Shown: positions 19,166-27,291 of the stretch, piece after piece
How positions within the stretch are numbered: the first letter of the stretch is position 1
Layout of the letters: every line of letters begins with the position of its first letter
Origin: Bog-473 sp963800725
GTDB lineage: Bacteria; Actinomycetota; Acidimicrobiia; Acidimicrobiales; RAAP-2
NCBI GenBank assembly: GCA_963800725.1
Contig: CAWDCE010000020.1
Coordinates: forward strand, 62,001 to 126,000
Direction of reading: 5' to 3'
Length of the DNA: 64,000 bases
Made by a program: the position numbers and the translations under genes
Notes under the pieces: model-generated
Told to the model about the DNA's origin: nothing
The model's input: only the letters and a program-made list of their open reading frames with translations
Databases searched by the model: none

Positions 19166-20575
19166 TCAATCCGAGAGCAGCCAGCGTCGGGGCGCAACCA
19201 ACTCGTTTGCCTCGTTTGGACCCCACGACCCGCGCTGATAGATGACCGGCTGGGGCTTGTCGTGGAGAATGGCGTCGGCCACCTTCCAGACCTGCTCGAG
19301 GCCATCGGGTCGGGTGAACAATGACCGGTCGCCCATCAACACGTCGTGGAGGAGCAGCGAGTACGCGGGCAGTGACGGCGTGTCGAGTGCCGTGCCCAAG
19401 GGCAATGAAATATTCGCCGCGCTGAGCGACAACTCGGGCCCGGGCACTTTGATCACCAGCGACAGCGTGATCTGCCCGTCGCCCGAGAGTTCGAAGCCAA
19501 GCACGCTCGCTCCGAGGGGTTGACCAGAGAGCCCGGGAATCGGGTCCTTGAACACCACGCTGATGCGCTGGTGGCTCTCCGCCATGCACTTGCCGGTGCG
19601 CAACAAGAACGGAACCCCCTTCCAGCGTGCGTTATCGATCCACATCTGGGCCGCGACGAAGGTCTCGGTGCGCGAGTCGTCGGCCACGCCTTCGATGTCG
19701 CGATACCCCTCGTACTGGCCGACCACGACGTCGGATTCGCTCAGGGGCCGAAAACAGCCGATTACCTGTTCGCGCGCGACGGCCAGGCATTCGGGCTCGA
19801 GGCAATGCGGCGGCTCCATCGCCACCTCGGCCGCCAGCTGGAAGAGGTGGGTCACCAACATGTCCAAGATGGCGCCAGTCGCTTCGTAGAACGAGGCACG
19901 CGACGCCACATCGAGCGTCTCGGGCACATCAATCTGGACGCTCTCGATGTGCTCGGCGTCCCACATCCCCGAGAACAGCCCGTTGGCGAATCGAAGGACG
20001 TGGACATCTTGGGTGGCTTCTTTGCCCAAGAAATGGTCGATCCGGTAGATCTGGGATTCTTCGAACGTCTCATGTGCGACGTGGTCGAGATTCTTGAAGG
20101 ACTCCATCGAGGTCCCGAACGGCTTTTCATATACGGCGCGGGAGCGCTCGACCAGGCCGTGGGTTCCAATGGCTTCGGTTAAGGGCCCGAACGCCGCCGG
20201 TGGCACGGCCATGTAGTGGATGCGCTGGGGGGTGCCCCCGAGCTCATGTTCGGCTTCGGCCAGTACGTCGAGCAGGGAGCCCGGATTCGCGCTGTCGAAG
20301 CCACCGCCGGCGAAGCGCAGGCGCGAGCGAACCTCTTCCCAGGGTCCGTCGCTTGGCTTGGGCCCGAATTCTTCGAGACTCTCTCGGACTCGTTCTTGGA
20401 AGTCCTCGTGGGAGACGTCTCCACGGCCATTGCCGACCAAGCGCCAGTCCTCGGGCAACAGATCGGCAATGGCGAGGCGGTAGAAGGCCGGGAGTACCAG
20501 CCGGTGCGCCAAGTCACCCGTGGCGCCGTAGAGGATGAAGATCGTCGGCTCAGGGACAAGATGGGAATCTGTCAT
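19166..20575 (-). CDS. zwf: glucose-6-phosphate 1-dehydrogenase
   Basis: Oxidises glucose 6-phosphate with NAD(P)+, entry to the pentose-phosphate route. The 469-residue sequence has the nucleotide loop GATGDLAHR, EKPFG with the catalytic-region Lys, and the active-site peptide RIDHFLGKE. The C-terminal half has TGKCMAE and the VLMGDRSLFTRPD stretch typical of the family. Its usual partners (tal, opcA, pgl) are absent here. Upstream to the divergent ABC exporter there is 276 bp without a gene. Confidence 0.95.
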   Translation of the reverse strand: MTDSHLVPEPTIFILYGATGDLAHRLVLPAFYRLAIADLLPEDWRLVGNGRGDVSHEDFQERVRESLEEFGPKPSDGPWEEVRSRLRFAGGGFDSANPGSLLDVLAEAEHELGGTPQRIHYMAVPPAAFGPLTEAIGTHGLVERSRAVYEKPFGTSMESFKNLDHVAHETFEESQIYRIDHFLGKEATQDVHVLRFANGLFSGMWDAEHIESVQIDVPETLDVASRASFYEATGAILDMLVTHLFQLAAEVAMEPPHCLEPECLAVAREQVIGCFRPLSESDVVVGQYEGYRDIEGVADDSRTETFVAAQMWIDNARWKGVPFLLRTGKCMAESHQRISVVFKDPIPGLSGQPLGASVLGFELSGDGQITLSLVIKVPGPELSLSAANISLPLGTALDTPSLPAYSLLLHDVLMGDRSLFTRPDGLEQVWKVADAILHDKPQPVIYQRGSWGPNEANELVAPRRWLLSD

Positions 20576-20851
20576 GGGGGCGTCCTCAGAAGATTGGCTT
20601 GATGGGCCGCACCACGGCGGCCCGCGGGCGAATTGAGGTTATCGAGTCACGGCGCACCCGCTCCCTCGGCCTCGCTCCCAAGCCCCACCCACCGCACCGA
20701 CGGACCTTGCACCGCGTTGGGCACCACGCAGAGCGCTCTAGGCCCCGGGTCGGCGGACGTGCGTGCACCACTAACTTGACGTGAGCATGCGTTCGGACCG
20801 ATTTCACGAGTTTTGCGGGGCACAACCCACGCCGGGGCGGGGTGTCGCCTG

Positions 20852-22774
20852 ATGGCCATGCGCGGCCATGGAATGGGTGGGGGCCGACCGACCGGGGGCT
20901 GGGGCGGTATGCGATCGCTGCGCCAAGATCGTTCCGTCCTCCAACACCGGGTCAAAAAGGGCACCGCACGTCGCATGTTGACGTTTGCGGTCCCTTACAA
21001 ACGGATTCTGGCCGTGTTCTTGCCTGTGGTCGTCATCAATGCCGTCATCGCCGCGGTCAACCCACTCATCCTGCGCGCCCTGATCGACAACGGAATCGAA
21101 CAAAAGGACAAGGACCTCGTCATCGGACTGGCCCTCCTCGCCGGCGGCCTGGCCATCCTCGATGCCCTCTTGGCCCTCGTGGAACGACGTATCTCCGCCG
21201 TTATTGGCGAGGGACTCATCTTCGACATGCGTTCCAAGGTCTTTCGGCACATCCAACAGATGCCGTTGGCCTTCTTCACCCGCACACAGACCGGTGCGCT
21301 CGTGAGCCGCCTCAACAACGACGTGATCGGGGCCCAGCAGGCGTTCACCGACCTGCTCTCGAACGTCGTCGGCAACGTGGTCACCGTCATCATTGTGCTC
21401 GGGACGATGTTCTTCTTGAGTTGGCCGATCACCCTCGCCGCGCTGATCCTCCTCCCGGTCTTTTTGATTCCGGCGCGGATCGTTGGCCGCCACATTGGTT
21501 CGCTCACCATGGAGGGCTACAACCTGAACTCCGAAATGAACATGGTGATGCAAGAGCGCTTCGGTGTCGGCGGCGCCATGCTGGTCAAGTTGCTCGGGCG
21601 CCCCAACGCCGAGGCCGAGTCCTTCGACGCAAAAGCCGGACGGGTGCGCGACATCGGCATCGCCCAGGCCACCTATGCCCGGGTCTTCTTCGTCGCCCTC
21701 ACCTTGACCGCGTCCCTCGCCACTGCATTGGTCTACGGCTTCGGCGGCGTGGCCGCGATCGACGGCACACTCCAGGTCGGTACCGTGGTCGCGCTCTCCG
21801 CCTACCTGGCCCGGCTCTACGGTCCCCTCACCCAACTCTCCAACCTCAACCTCGATGTGATGACGGCGCTGGTGTCCTTCGAGCGGCTCTTCGAGGTCCT
21901 CGACATCGTGCCCATGCTGAGAGAAGACGATGACGCGGTCGACGTTTCCCGCGGCGCCGCCTCGATCGAATTCACCCACGTCGACTTTTCCTATCCGAGC
22001 GCCGAGGACGTCTCGTTGGCCTCTCTCGAATCGGTGGCGGTCCTCGAAACCGGGGCGCGCAACGAGGTCCTCCACGACATTTCCTTTTCGGTCGCCCCGG
22101 GCCAAATGGTGGCGCTGGTCGGGCCGTCGGGTGCGGGCAAGACCACCATCTCTTCGCTGGTGCCGCGGCTCTATGACGTGTCGTCGGGTTCGGTCAAGAT
22201 CAACGGCACCGATGTGCGCAAGGCCACCATGGCCTCATTGCGCGACGTGGTTGGCGTCGTGACCCAGGACCCCCATCTCTTCCATGACACGCTTCGGGCC
22301 AACCTCTTGTACGCACGGCCCGAAGCGAGCGAGACCGAAGTGCTCGCCGCCCTCGACCAGGCGCAGATCGGCCAGATCGTGGGCGATCTGCCCGACGGCC
22401 TCGACACGGTCATTGGAGAGCGTGGCTACCGGCTCTCGGGCGGCGAGAAACAGCGGGTGGCGCTGGCCAGGCTGATGCTCAAGGCCCCCGACATTGTGGT
22501 GCTCGACGAGGCCACGGCCCATCTCGACTCCGAATCTGAGGCTGCGGTCCAGCGGGCCTTCCGCGAAACCCTGACCGGCCGGACGTCCCTCGTGATCGCG
22601 CACCGGCTCTCGACGGTCCGCGAAGCCAACGAGCTGCTGGTCATCGACGACGGCCGGATCGTCGAGCGCGGGACCCACGCCGCCCTCTTGGCCCACAACG
22701 GCCTCTACGCGGAGCTCTACCGGACCCAATTCGCCGACCAAGAGGGAAGCGATCCCGAGTCCCCCGCGGCCTGA
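20852..22774 (+). CDS. ABC exporter, fused membrane and ATPase domains (ABCB/MsbA type)
   Basis: Half-transporter of about 640 residues working as a dimer. After a Gly/Arg-rich N-terminus, six membrane helices span residues ~60-320, including VVVINAVIAAVNPLILRALI. The ATPase domain carries Walker A GPSGAGKTT, the Q-loop VTQDPHLFHD, the signature LSGGEKQRVALARLM, Walker B IVVLDEATAHLD and the switch His in IAHRLST. An unusual acidic insert (DVSLASLESVAVLETG) sits between the A-loop and Walker A. ATG 20,852 was preferred to 20,813 because of its distance to the first helix. Substrate unknown; probably lipids or drugs. Confidence 0.88.
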   Translation: MAMRGHGMGGGRPTGGWGGMRSLRQDRSVLQHRVKKGTARRMLTFAVPYKRILAVFLPVVVINAVIAAVNPLILRALIDNGIEQKDKDLVIGLALLAGGLAILDALLALVERRISAVIGEGLIFDMRSKVFRHIQQMPLAFFTRTQTGALVSRLNNDVIGAQQAFTDLLSNVVGNVVTVIIVLGTMFFLSWPITLAALILLPVFLIPARIVGRHIGSLTMEGYNLNSEMNMVMQERFGVGGAMLVKLLGRPNAEAESFDAKAGRVRDIGIAQATYARVFFVALTLTASLATALVYGFGGVAAIDGTLQVGTVVALSAYLARLYGPLTQLSNLNLDVMTALVSFERLFEVLDIVPMLREDDDAVDVSRGAASIEFTHVDFSYPSAEDVSLASLESVAVLETGARNEVLHDISFSVAPGQMVALVGPSGAGKTTISSLVPRLYDVSSGSVKINGTDVRKATMASLRDVVGVVTQDPHLFHDTLRANLLYARPEASETEVLAALDQAQIGQIVGDLPDGLDTVIGERGYRLSGGEKQRVALARLMLKAPDIVVLDEATAHLDSESEAAVQRAFRETLTGRTSLVIAHRLSTVREANELLVIDDGRIVERGTHAALLAHNGLYAELYRTQFADQEGSDPESPAA

Positions 22775-22823
22775 GGCGCCGGCCGCTCGACGCCGGCTTC
22801 CGGCAGGGGTGGCCCGCTCAAAC

Positions 22824-22837
22824 TAGAATTGGTTCTA
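22824..22837. promoter_or_regulatory. 14-bp palindrome resembling a KstR operator
   Basis: TAGAATTGGTTCTA is an inverted repeat (TAGAA/TTCTA) that fits the actinobacterial KstR consensus TNNAACNNGTTNNA at all specified positions but one (T for the first C). It lies about 50 bp before the GTG of the nitronate monooxygenase gene, where an operator should be. The match to KstR is from memory of the consensus; the palindrome itself is direct. Confidence 0.5.
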
Positions 22838-22884
22838 CTTGCGGGTGCGCGCCCGCCGAACCTATGACCCTTGGAGGTCCAACC

Positions 22885-23994
22885 GTGCACAACGAACTCT
22901 GCGAACGCCTGGGCATCGAGTTCCCGATCTTCGCCTTCACCCACTGCCGCGACGTGGCCGCTGCGGTCAGCAATGCCGGTGGGATGGGTGTGCTCGGCGC
23001 CGTGGGGTTCAGTGCCGAAGAGCTCGAGGTCGAACTGACCTGGCTCGATGAGCACGTGGGCGACCGTCCCTACGGCGTCGACATCGTGATCCCGGGCAAG
23101 TACGAAGGCATGGGTGAACTCGACCCAGTCAAGCTCGAAGCCGAGCTCAAGGCCATGATCCCCGACGAGCACCGGGCTTTCGCGAAAAAGATCCTCGCCG
23201 ACCACGGTGTCCCCGAACTCGAAGGGGGCCCGCGCCGCGAGCTCTTGGGCTGGACCGCGGCGACCGCGGCTCCGCTGGTCGAGGTGATCCTCAAGCACGA
23301 CAAGGTCAAGTTGGTGGCCAACGCGCTCGGCACACCGCCCGACGACGTCATCGAACAGGTGCACTCGCACGGGATGCTGATCGCCGCCCTGGCCGGTTCG
23401 GTCAAGCACGCCCTCAATCACAAGGCGGCCGGCGTCGACATCGTGATCTGCCAAGGCTCCGAAGGCGGAGGCCACACCGGTGACGTCGGCTCGATCGTGC
23501 TGTGGCCCGAGGTCATCGAAGCCGTGTCCCCGACCCCCGTCCTCGCCGCCGGCGGCATCGGGACGGGCCGCCAGATGGCCGCCGCCATGGTGCTCGGCGC
23601 GGCCGGGGTGTGGACCGGGTCTCTCTGGCTGACCGTCGAAGAGGCCGACGTGCCACCCAAGCAGATGGAGAGCTACTTGAACGCCACCTCGCGCGACACG
23701 GTGCGCTCACGCTCGTTCACCGGCAAGCCCTGCCGGCTCTTGCGCAACGACTGGACCGATGCCTGGGAGGCCCCGGGCAACCCCAAGCCCCTCGGCATGC
23801 CGCTCCAAATGATGGTGGCCATCGAGGCGGTGAGCCGGGGGCACGCCTATCCAGAAGCCGCCCGCGACGTCAACTTCAACCCGGCTGGCCAGGTCATTGG
23901 TCTGGCCAAGACCGTGCGCAAGACCAAGGACGTCATCCTCGGCATGGTCGAGGACTACATCGATGCAATTGAGAAGATCCAGCTGGTCGACTGA
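22885..23994 (+). CDS. nitronate monooxygenase / 2-nitropropane dioxygenase family flavoprotein
   Basis: FMN-dependent TIM-barrel enzyme of the NMO/enoyl-reductase-like family, 369 residues. Visible: FPIFAFTHCRDVAAAVSNAGGMGVLGA, VICQGSEGGGHTGDV with the catalytic-region His, LAAGGIGTGRQMAAAMVLGAAGV for FMN phosphate, and TSRDTVRSRSFTG. The GTG start at 22,885 follows a perfect GGAGG at 22,873-22,877, so the in-frame ATG at 22,864 is unlikely. Homologues belong to steroid or fatty-acid regulons in mycobacteria, which agrees with the palindrome upstream. Real substrate unknown. Confidence 0.85.
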   Translation: MHNELCERLGIEFPIFAFTHCRDVAAAVSNAGGMGVLGAVGFSAEELEVELTWLDEHVGDRPYGVDIVIPGKYEGMGELDPVKLEAELKAMIPDEHRAFAKKILADHGVPELEGGPRRELLGWTAATAAPLVEVILKHDKVKLVANALGTPPDDVIEQVHSHGMLIAALAGSVKHALNHKAAGVDIVICQGSEGGGHTGDVGSIVLWPEVIEAVSPTPVLAAGGIGTGRQMAAAMVLGAAGVWTGSLWLTVEEADVPPKQMESYLNATSRDTVRSRSFTGKPCRLLRNDWTDAWEAPGNPKPLGMPLQMMVAIEAVSRGHAYPEAARDVNFNPAGQVIGLAKTVRKTKDVILGMVEDYIDAIEKIQLVD

Positions 23995-24025
23995 GCCCAC
24001 GAGTGGGTCGGGCAACGGTTTTCCG

Positions 24026-24472
24026 TCATGCCCACGGCGGCGGAGTTGGGCCTTGGCCGGTGGTGATCAAATGCTTGAGACTCGCATTGACAAAGAAACC
24101 CCAGGCACTCGAGCAGCCGTCGTAGCACTCGAAGGCGTCGACCAAACCAACGTGCGTGAATCTGACCTCGGTTTCGTGCTCCTTCGGAGCGATTGCGAAA
24201 ATGATCTCCGTGCCGGTCCACTCATTCGGGTTGGGGCCCTCGAGATGGGCTTCAACGACGCGCCAGACGACCTTTTCCCCCGGCACGAGTTCGGTGATCT
24301 TGTGCTTGGAGTAATGCGCGCCCCGATAGCGATACGAGAACTCGCCACCGACTGTCCTTGAATCGCCCTCGATGTCTCCGGTCCACCATCCGCGCACATT
24401 GTTGATGGCGTCGTAGACCTCAGTTGCGCCCTGTTCGACGGTGAACGAACTGGTGAAGTTCTGCGCTGGCAT
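24026..24472 (-). CDS. SRPBCC (AHSA1-type) protein
   Basis: Small START-like fold protein of 148 residues: TSSFTVEQGATEVYDAINNV, then RGWWTGDIEG, and a C-terminal amphipathic helix with GFFVNASLKHLI. These proteins bind hydrophobic ligands or act as Hsp90 cochaperone-like modules; the ligand is unknown. An in-frame ATG at 24,568 overlaps the arsR stop as ATGA and would add 32 polar residues, so translational coupling to arsR is possible. It is the last of three genes in a cassette with an ArsR regulator and a second SRPBCC protein. Confidence 0.75.
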   Translation of the reverse strand: MPAQNFTSSFTVEQGATEVYDAINNVRGWWTGDIEGDSRTVGGEFSYRYRGAHYSKHKITELVPGEKVVWRVVEAHLEGPNPNEWTGTEIIFAIAPKEHETEVRFTHVGLVDAFECYDGCSSAWGFFVNASLKHLITTGQGPTPPPWA

Positions 24473-24564
24473 TGTTTGCTCACTTTCATTTAATGCATCG
24501 GCTTCTGCGACGAGTTGACGTTCGAGTAGCAACTGACGCGTTGACTCGGATTTGAGTTGGCTGA

Positions 24565-24942
24565 TCATTCGGAGCGTCGCCCACTGACTTTGGTGGCATT
24601 TGCACGACTCTCGCCTTCGGCGTGGGCCGCCTCGGCGAGGCGTTTGATCGCTGCGAGTCGCCTATCCCATTGCGTGGCGACGTCGACCATGGCCCGCGCC
24701 GCTTGGTGGAGACGCACCGGGTCCACCTGGTACAACACCTCTCGACCCTGTTTGCGACGGCTGACCATTCCGGCCCCTTCGAGCAAGGCCAGCTGCTTGG
24801 ACACGGCTTGGCGTGAGAACGGCACACGACCGGCCAAGCTCCAGGCACTGGCCTCACCGTCGGTGACCAAAAGGTCGAGCACCCGGCGACGAGTTGGGTC
24901 GCCAATCACGGACCACAAATCATCATCGACCCGTGTCGTCAT
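24565..24942 (-). CDS. ArsR-family transcriptional regulator
   Basis: Winged-helix repressor of 125 residues: WSVIGDPTRRRVLDLLV, then SAWSLAGRVPFSRQAVSKQLALLEGAGMV as the recognition helix, then RRKQGREVLYQVDP as the wing. There are no ArsR metal-site Cys residues, so it is of the metal-independent group commonly paired with SRPBCC proteins. Its ATG at 24,942 overlaps the stop of the upstream SRPBCC gene (ATGA). Likely autoregulates the cassette through the inverted repeat near 25,445. Confidence 0.85.
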   Translation of the reverse strand: MTTRVDDDLWSVIGDPTRRRVLDLLVTDGEASAWSLAGRVPFSRQAVSKQLALLEGAGMVSRRKQGREVLYQVDPVRLHQAARAMVDVATQWDRRLAAIKRLAEAAHAEGESRANATKVSGRRSE

Positions 24943-25385
24943 CGAGACTGGCGTTCGCCCAGGACGCCGGCGAGGCGGTCCAGATGTGCAGCCCACCCCT
25001 TTTGGTGATCATCGGTGTATCGCTGTTTCTCTTCGTCGGGCCAATCGCGACCCTCGTGGCCCCCCTCGGTCACTCGCAGTCGTGTGCGATCGTCCCCCTC
25101 GGGCGTCAACGTGAACTCGACGAGCATCGAGTTTCCCTCGGCTGGTTCTTGGTTTTCGGGAAAGTTCCAGCGGAACGAGAAGCGATTGGGAGGATCGACT
25201 GCCTCTACGACGAGCGGCCCGCCCTGCTCGCCGAAATGCAAATAGCCACGGGCACCGGGTTCGGTGACCAGGTCTACCTGGTCGGCAAACCACAGGCTCA
25301 TCTGGGCGGGTTCGGTGACGGTGCGCCAGACCACTTCGACCGGGGCCTCAATCAGAATCTCGCGCTCAATGGTGTGGCTCGTCAT
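24939..25385 (-). CDS. SRPBCC (AHSA1-type) protein
   Basis: First gene of the SRPBCC-ArsR-SRPBCC cassette, 148 residues. TIEREILIEAPVEVVWRTVTEP is the typical N-terminus, followed by WFADQVDLVTEPGARG and a C-terminal helix with HQKGWAAHLDRLAG. A GGGAGG Shine-Dalgarno sequence lies 7-9 bases before ATG 25,385, which fixes the start over an in-frame ATG at 25,409. Function unknown; gene pairs of this sort are widespread in actinobacteria. Confidence 0.82.
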   Translation of the reverse strand: MTSHTIEREILIEAPVEVVWRTVTEPAQMSLWFADQVDLVTEPGARGYLHFGEQGGPLVVEAVDPPNRFSFRWNFPENQEPAEGNSMLVEFTLTPEGDDRTRLRVTEGGHEGRDWPDEEKQRYTDDHQKGWAAHLDRLAGVLGERQSR

Positions 25386-25444
25386 CACTGTGTCCTCCCG
25401 CACGTTCACGCTCCGTCTCGACCTGCAACCAATGGTAGCACGTT

Positions 25445-25461
25445 GTTGCCTTTAGTGCAAC
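25445..25461. promoter_or_regulatory. inverted repeat upstream of the ArsR cassette
   Basis: GTTGC-N7-GCAAC, a perfect 5-bp inverted repeat in a locally AT-richer stretch about 60 bp before the first gene of the minus-strand cassette. Position and symmetry suit an ArsR-type operator. The rest of the 290-bp gap to the nitroreductase gene holds no other feature I can support. Confidence 0.35.
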
Positions 25462-25677
25462 CTGTGATTGCACATGGGTGCGGGCCGATCAGACGTTGTC
25501 TCCTTCGTGGTGACCCACCTTCGACCCGCCCCGAATCCGTCGAGCGTGCACGCCACCGCGACGATGCGCGCGTGGACCATCAGCCGTCGCTGATCGCCGC
25601 CCGCGAAGAAATTCGCCTCACGCCGAGAGTGGCCGACAGCAGCGCCGGCTGGACGTGACTGCCATAGTGTCCGAACC

Positions 25678-26346
25678 ATGGATCTCCACGAAGCCCTCTA
25701 TACGACCCGCGCCATGCGCCGGGTCAAGTCCGACCCCATTCCCCTCGAGATCCAGGCTCGGATCCTTGACGCCGCGGTGCGGGCCCCGAGCGGCGGCAAT
25801 CAACAGAACTGGCGCTTCTTGCTCCTCGACGACCGGGAGAAGAAAGCGGCGCTCGCTCCCCTCTATCAACACGCCATGGGGCAGCTGTGGGAGAGCGTGT
25901 ATAAGCCCCAGCTCGATGAAGCGGCCGCCAACCCCGAAGCTCGCGAGTCCAAACAGTTTCTCCGGGTCCAGCGCTCGGCCCAGTGGCTGGCCGATCACTT
26001 CGAAGAGGTTCCCCTCTTCTTGTTCCCCTTCAGCCAGTTCGACCCGAGCGGGGGGTCGATCTATCCGGCGGTGTGGAGCGCGATGCTCGCCGCGCGCGCC
26101 GAGGGGATCGGCAGTTGCCTCACCGCACTTCTCCAGTTCTTCCATCCCGACGAGACGCTCGAGATTCTCGGTGTCCCGAAGGACCAAGGCTGGATTCTGA
26201 CCGGTTGTGTGAGCTTTGGCTATCCGCTCGGCACCTGGGGCGTGGCCCCGAGGCGACCCCCTCATGAGGTCTGCTTCCGAAACTCATGGGGGACCGACGT
26301 CGGGTTCGCGGTGCCCGAACCCCTATGGCCGCATCGCGACGCCTGA
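25678..26346 (+). CDS. nitroreductase-family FMN oxidoreductase
   Basis: 222-residue flavoprotein. TTRAMRRVKSDPIP contains the FMN-phosphate arginines; RAPSGGNQQNWRFLLL is the signature of the family. IYPAVWSAMLAARAEGIGSCLTALL and ILGVPKDQGWILTGCVSFGYP are the dimer and flavin contacts. The C-terminal RRPPHEVCFRNSWG is typical of the actinobacterial subgroup. Its stop lies 1 bp from the 3' end of the convergent LysR gene. Substrate unknown. Confidence 0.85.
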   Translation: MDLHEALYTTRAMRRVKSDPIPLEIQARILDAAVRAPSGGNQQNWRFLLLDDREKKAALAPLYQHAMGQLWESVYKPQLDEAAANPEARESKQFLRVQRSAQWLADHFEEVPLFLFPFSQFDPSGGSIYPAVWSAMLAARAEGIGSCLTALLQFFHPDETLEILGVPKDQGWILTGCVSFGYPLGTWGVAPRRPPHEVCFRNSWGTDVGFAVPEPLWPHRDA

Positions 26347-26347
26347 A

Positions 26348-27221
26348 TTAGCCACGCACACTCATCTCGACGAAACGGCGCGCCGCTGGGGAAAGTGATC
26401 CGCGCCGGTGCACCAGCGCGAGCTCGCGGGTGATCGCAGGCTCGGGCCGCGCCACCACCGCCCCGAGTGTCGCGGCCACTTCGGAGAGAGATTCGGGCAC
26501 CGAGCGCGGCGCCGGCGCCGGCCACCACCAGGGGCACGATGGCGTCACGTTCCGCGGTCACCACCGCCACGTGGGGTGTGCGCTCGACGGCGGCGAAGGC
26601 CTCCATCAAGAGGCGCGAGGTCGAGGTGCCACTTGGGGCCAGCACAAAAGGTATCTCCTCCATGTCGGCCAGCCCGATCGACCCGAGCGTCTGAGTGGCC
26701 GAACCCGGCGGAAGAATCAAGACCAGGTTCTGGCGGCCCAGCCGATGCGAGATGAGCACGTCGGGGAGCCGGTGCGCCTCGGTCACCCCGAGCTCGGCGG
26801 ACCCCGAGTGGACCAGGTCGAGGAGCTCGTCGGTGTCCTCGGGCGCGGCGAGATCGATGCGGATCTGGTCGTGGTCCCGACGAAATGCCCCGATCAGGTC
26901 GGCCAACGGATCCGCCACCAGCGTGGGCAACGAAGCCATCGTCAGGTTGCCCGCGTTCAGGCCGGCCACCGACGCCACGGCAGCCCGACCGGTTGCGATA
27001 TCGCGGGCTACCTGGCGAGCCGGGCCGACCAGGGCCTCGCCGGCGGCGGTGAGCCGTACCTTTCGTGCGTGGCGGGTGAACAAGGTCGCACCGAGCTCGA
27101 CCTCGAGATCTTTGACCGCGAGCGACAGAGCGGGCTGGGAGACGTGGACGGCCTGGGCCGCCGCGGAGAATCCACCGTGATCGACCACCGCCAGGAAGTG
27201 AGCGAGCTTGCGGGAATCCAT
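26348..27221 (-). CDS. LysR-family transcriptional regulator, one frameshift
   Basis: LTTR of about 290 residues. The N-terminal winged helix reads DSRKLAHFLAVVDHGGFSAA, then VSQPALSLAVKDLEVELG. The effector domain follows. The frame changes near 26,500; in the other frame the C-terminus (ESLSEVAATLGAVVARP, then RRFVEMSVRG) ends at 26,348, directly abutting the nitroreductase stop. Divergent from an MFS gene across 70 bp, so it probably controls that transporter and itself. Confidence 0.85.
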
Positions 27222-27222
27222 T

Positions 27223-27233
27223 TAAGAATCTTA
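27223..27233. promoter_or_regulatory. LysR-type palindrome in the divergent LysR/MFS promoter
   Basis: TAAGAATCTTA, a perfect 5-bp inverted repeat around a single A, sits directly next to the lysR start codon in a 70-bp AT-rich divergent gap. The location suits autoregulation by the adjacent LysR protein. Confidence 0.4.
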
Positions 27234-27291
27234 TCGCAATGTTCATTTCTTGGTATTTGATTTCTAATGCAGCGAGGCTCAGGATGGAATT

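Noticed and set aside
20804..22105. 433-residue open frame on the minus strand
   Set aside because: Antisense to the ABC exporter, low-complexity Asp/Glu/Gly/His composition.
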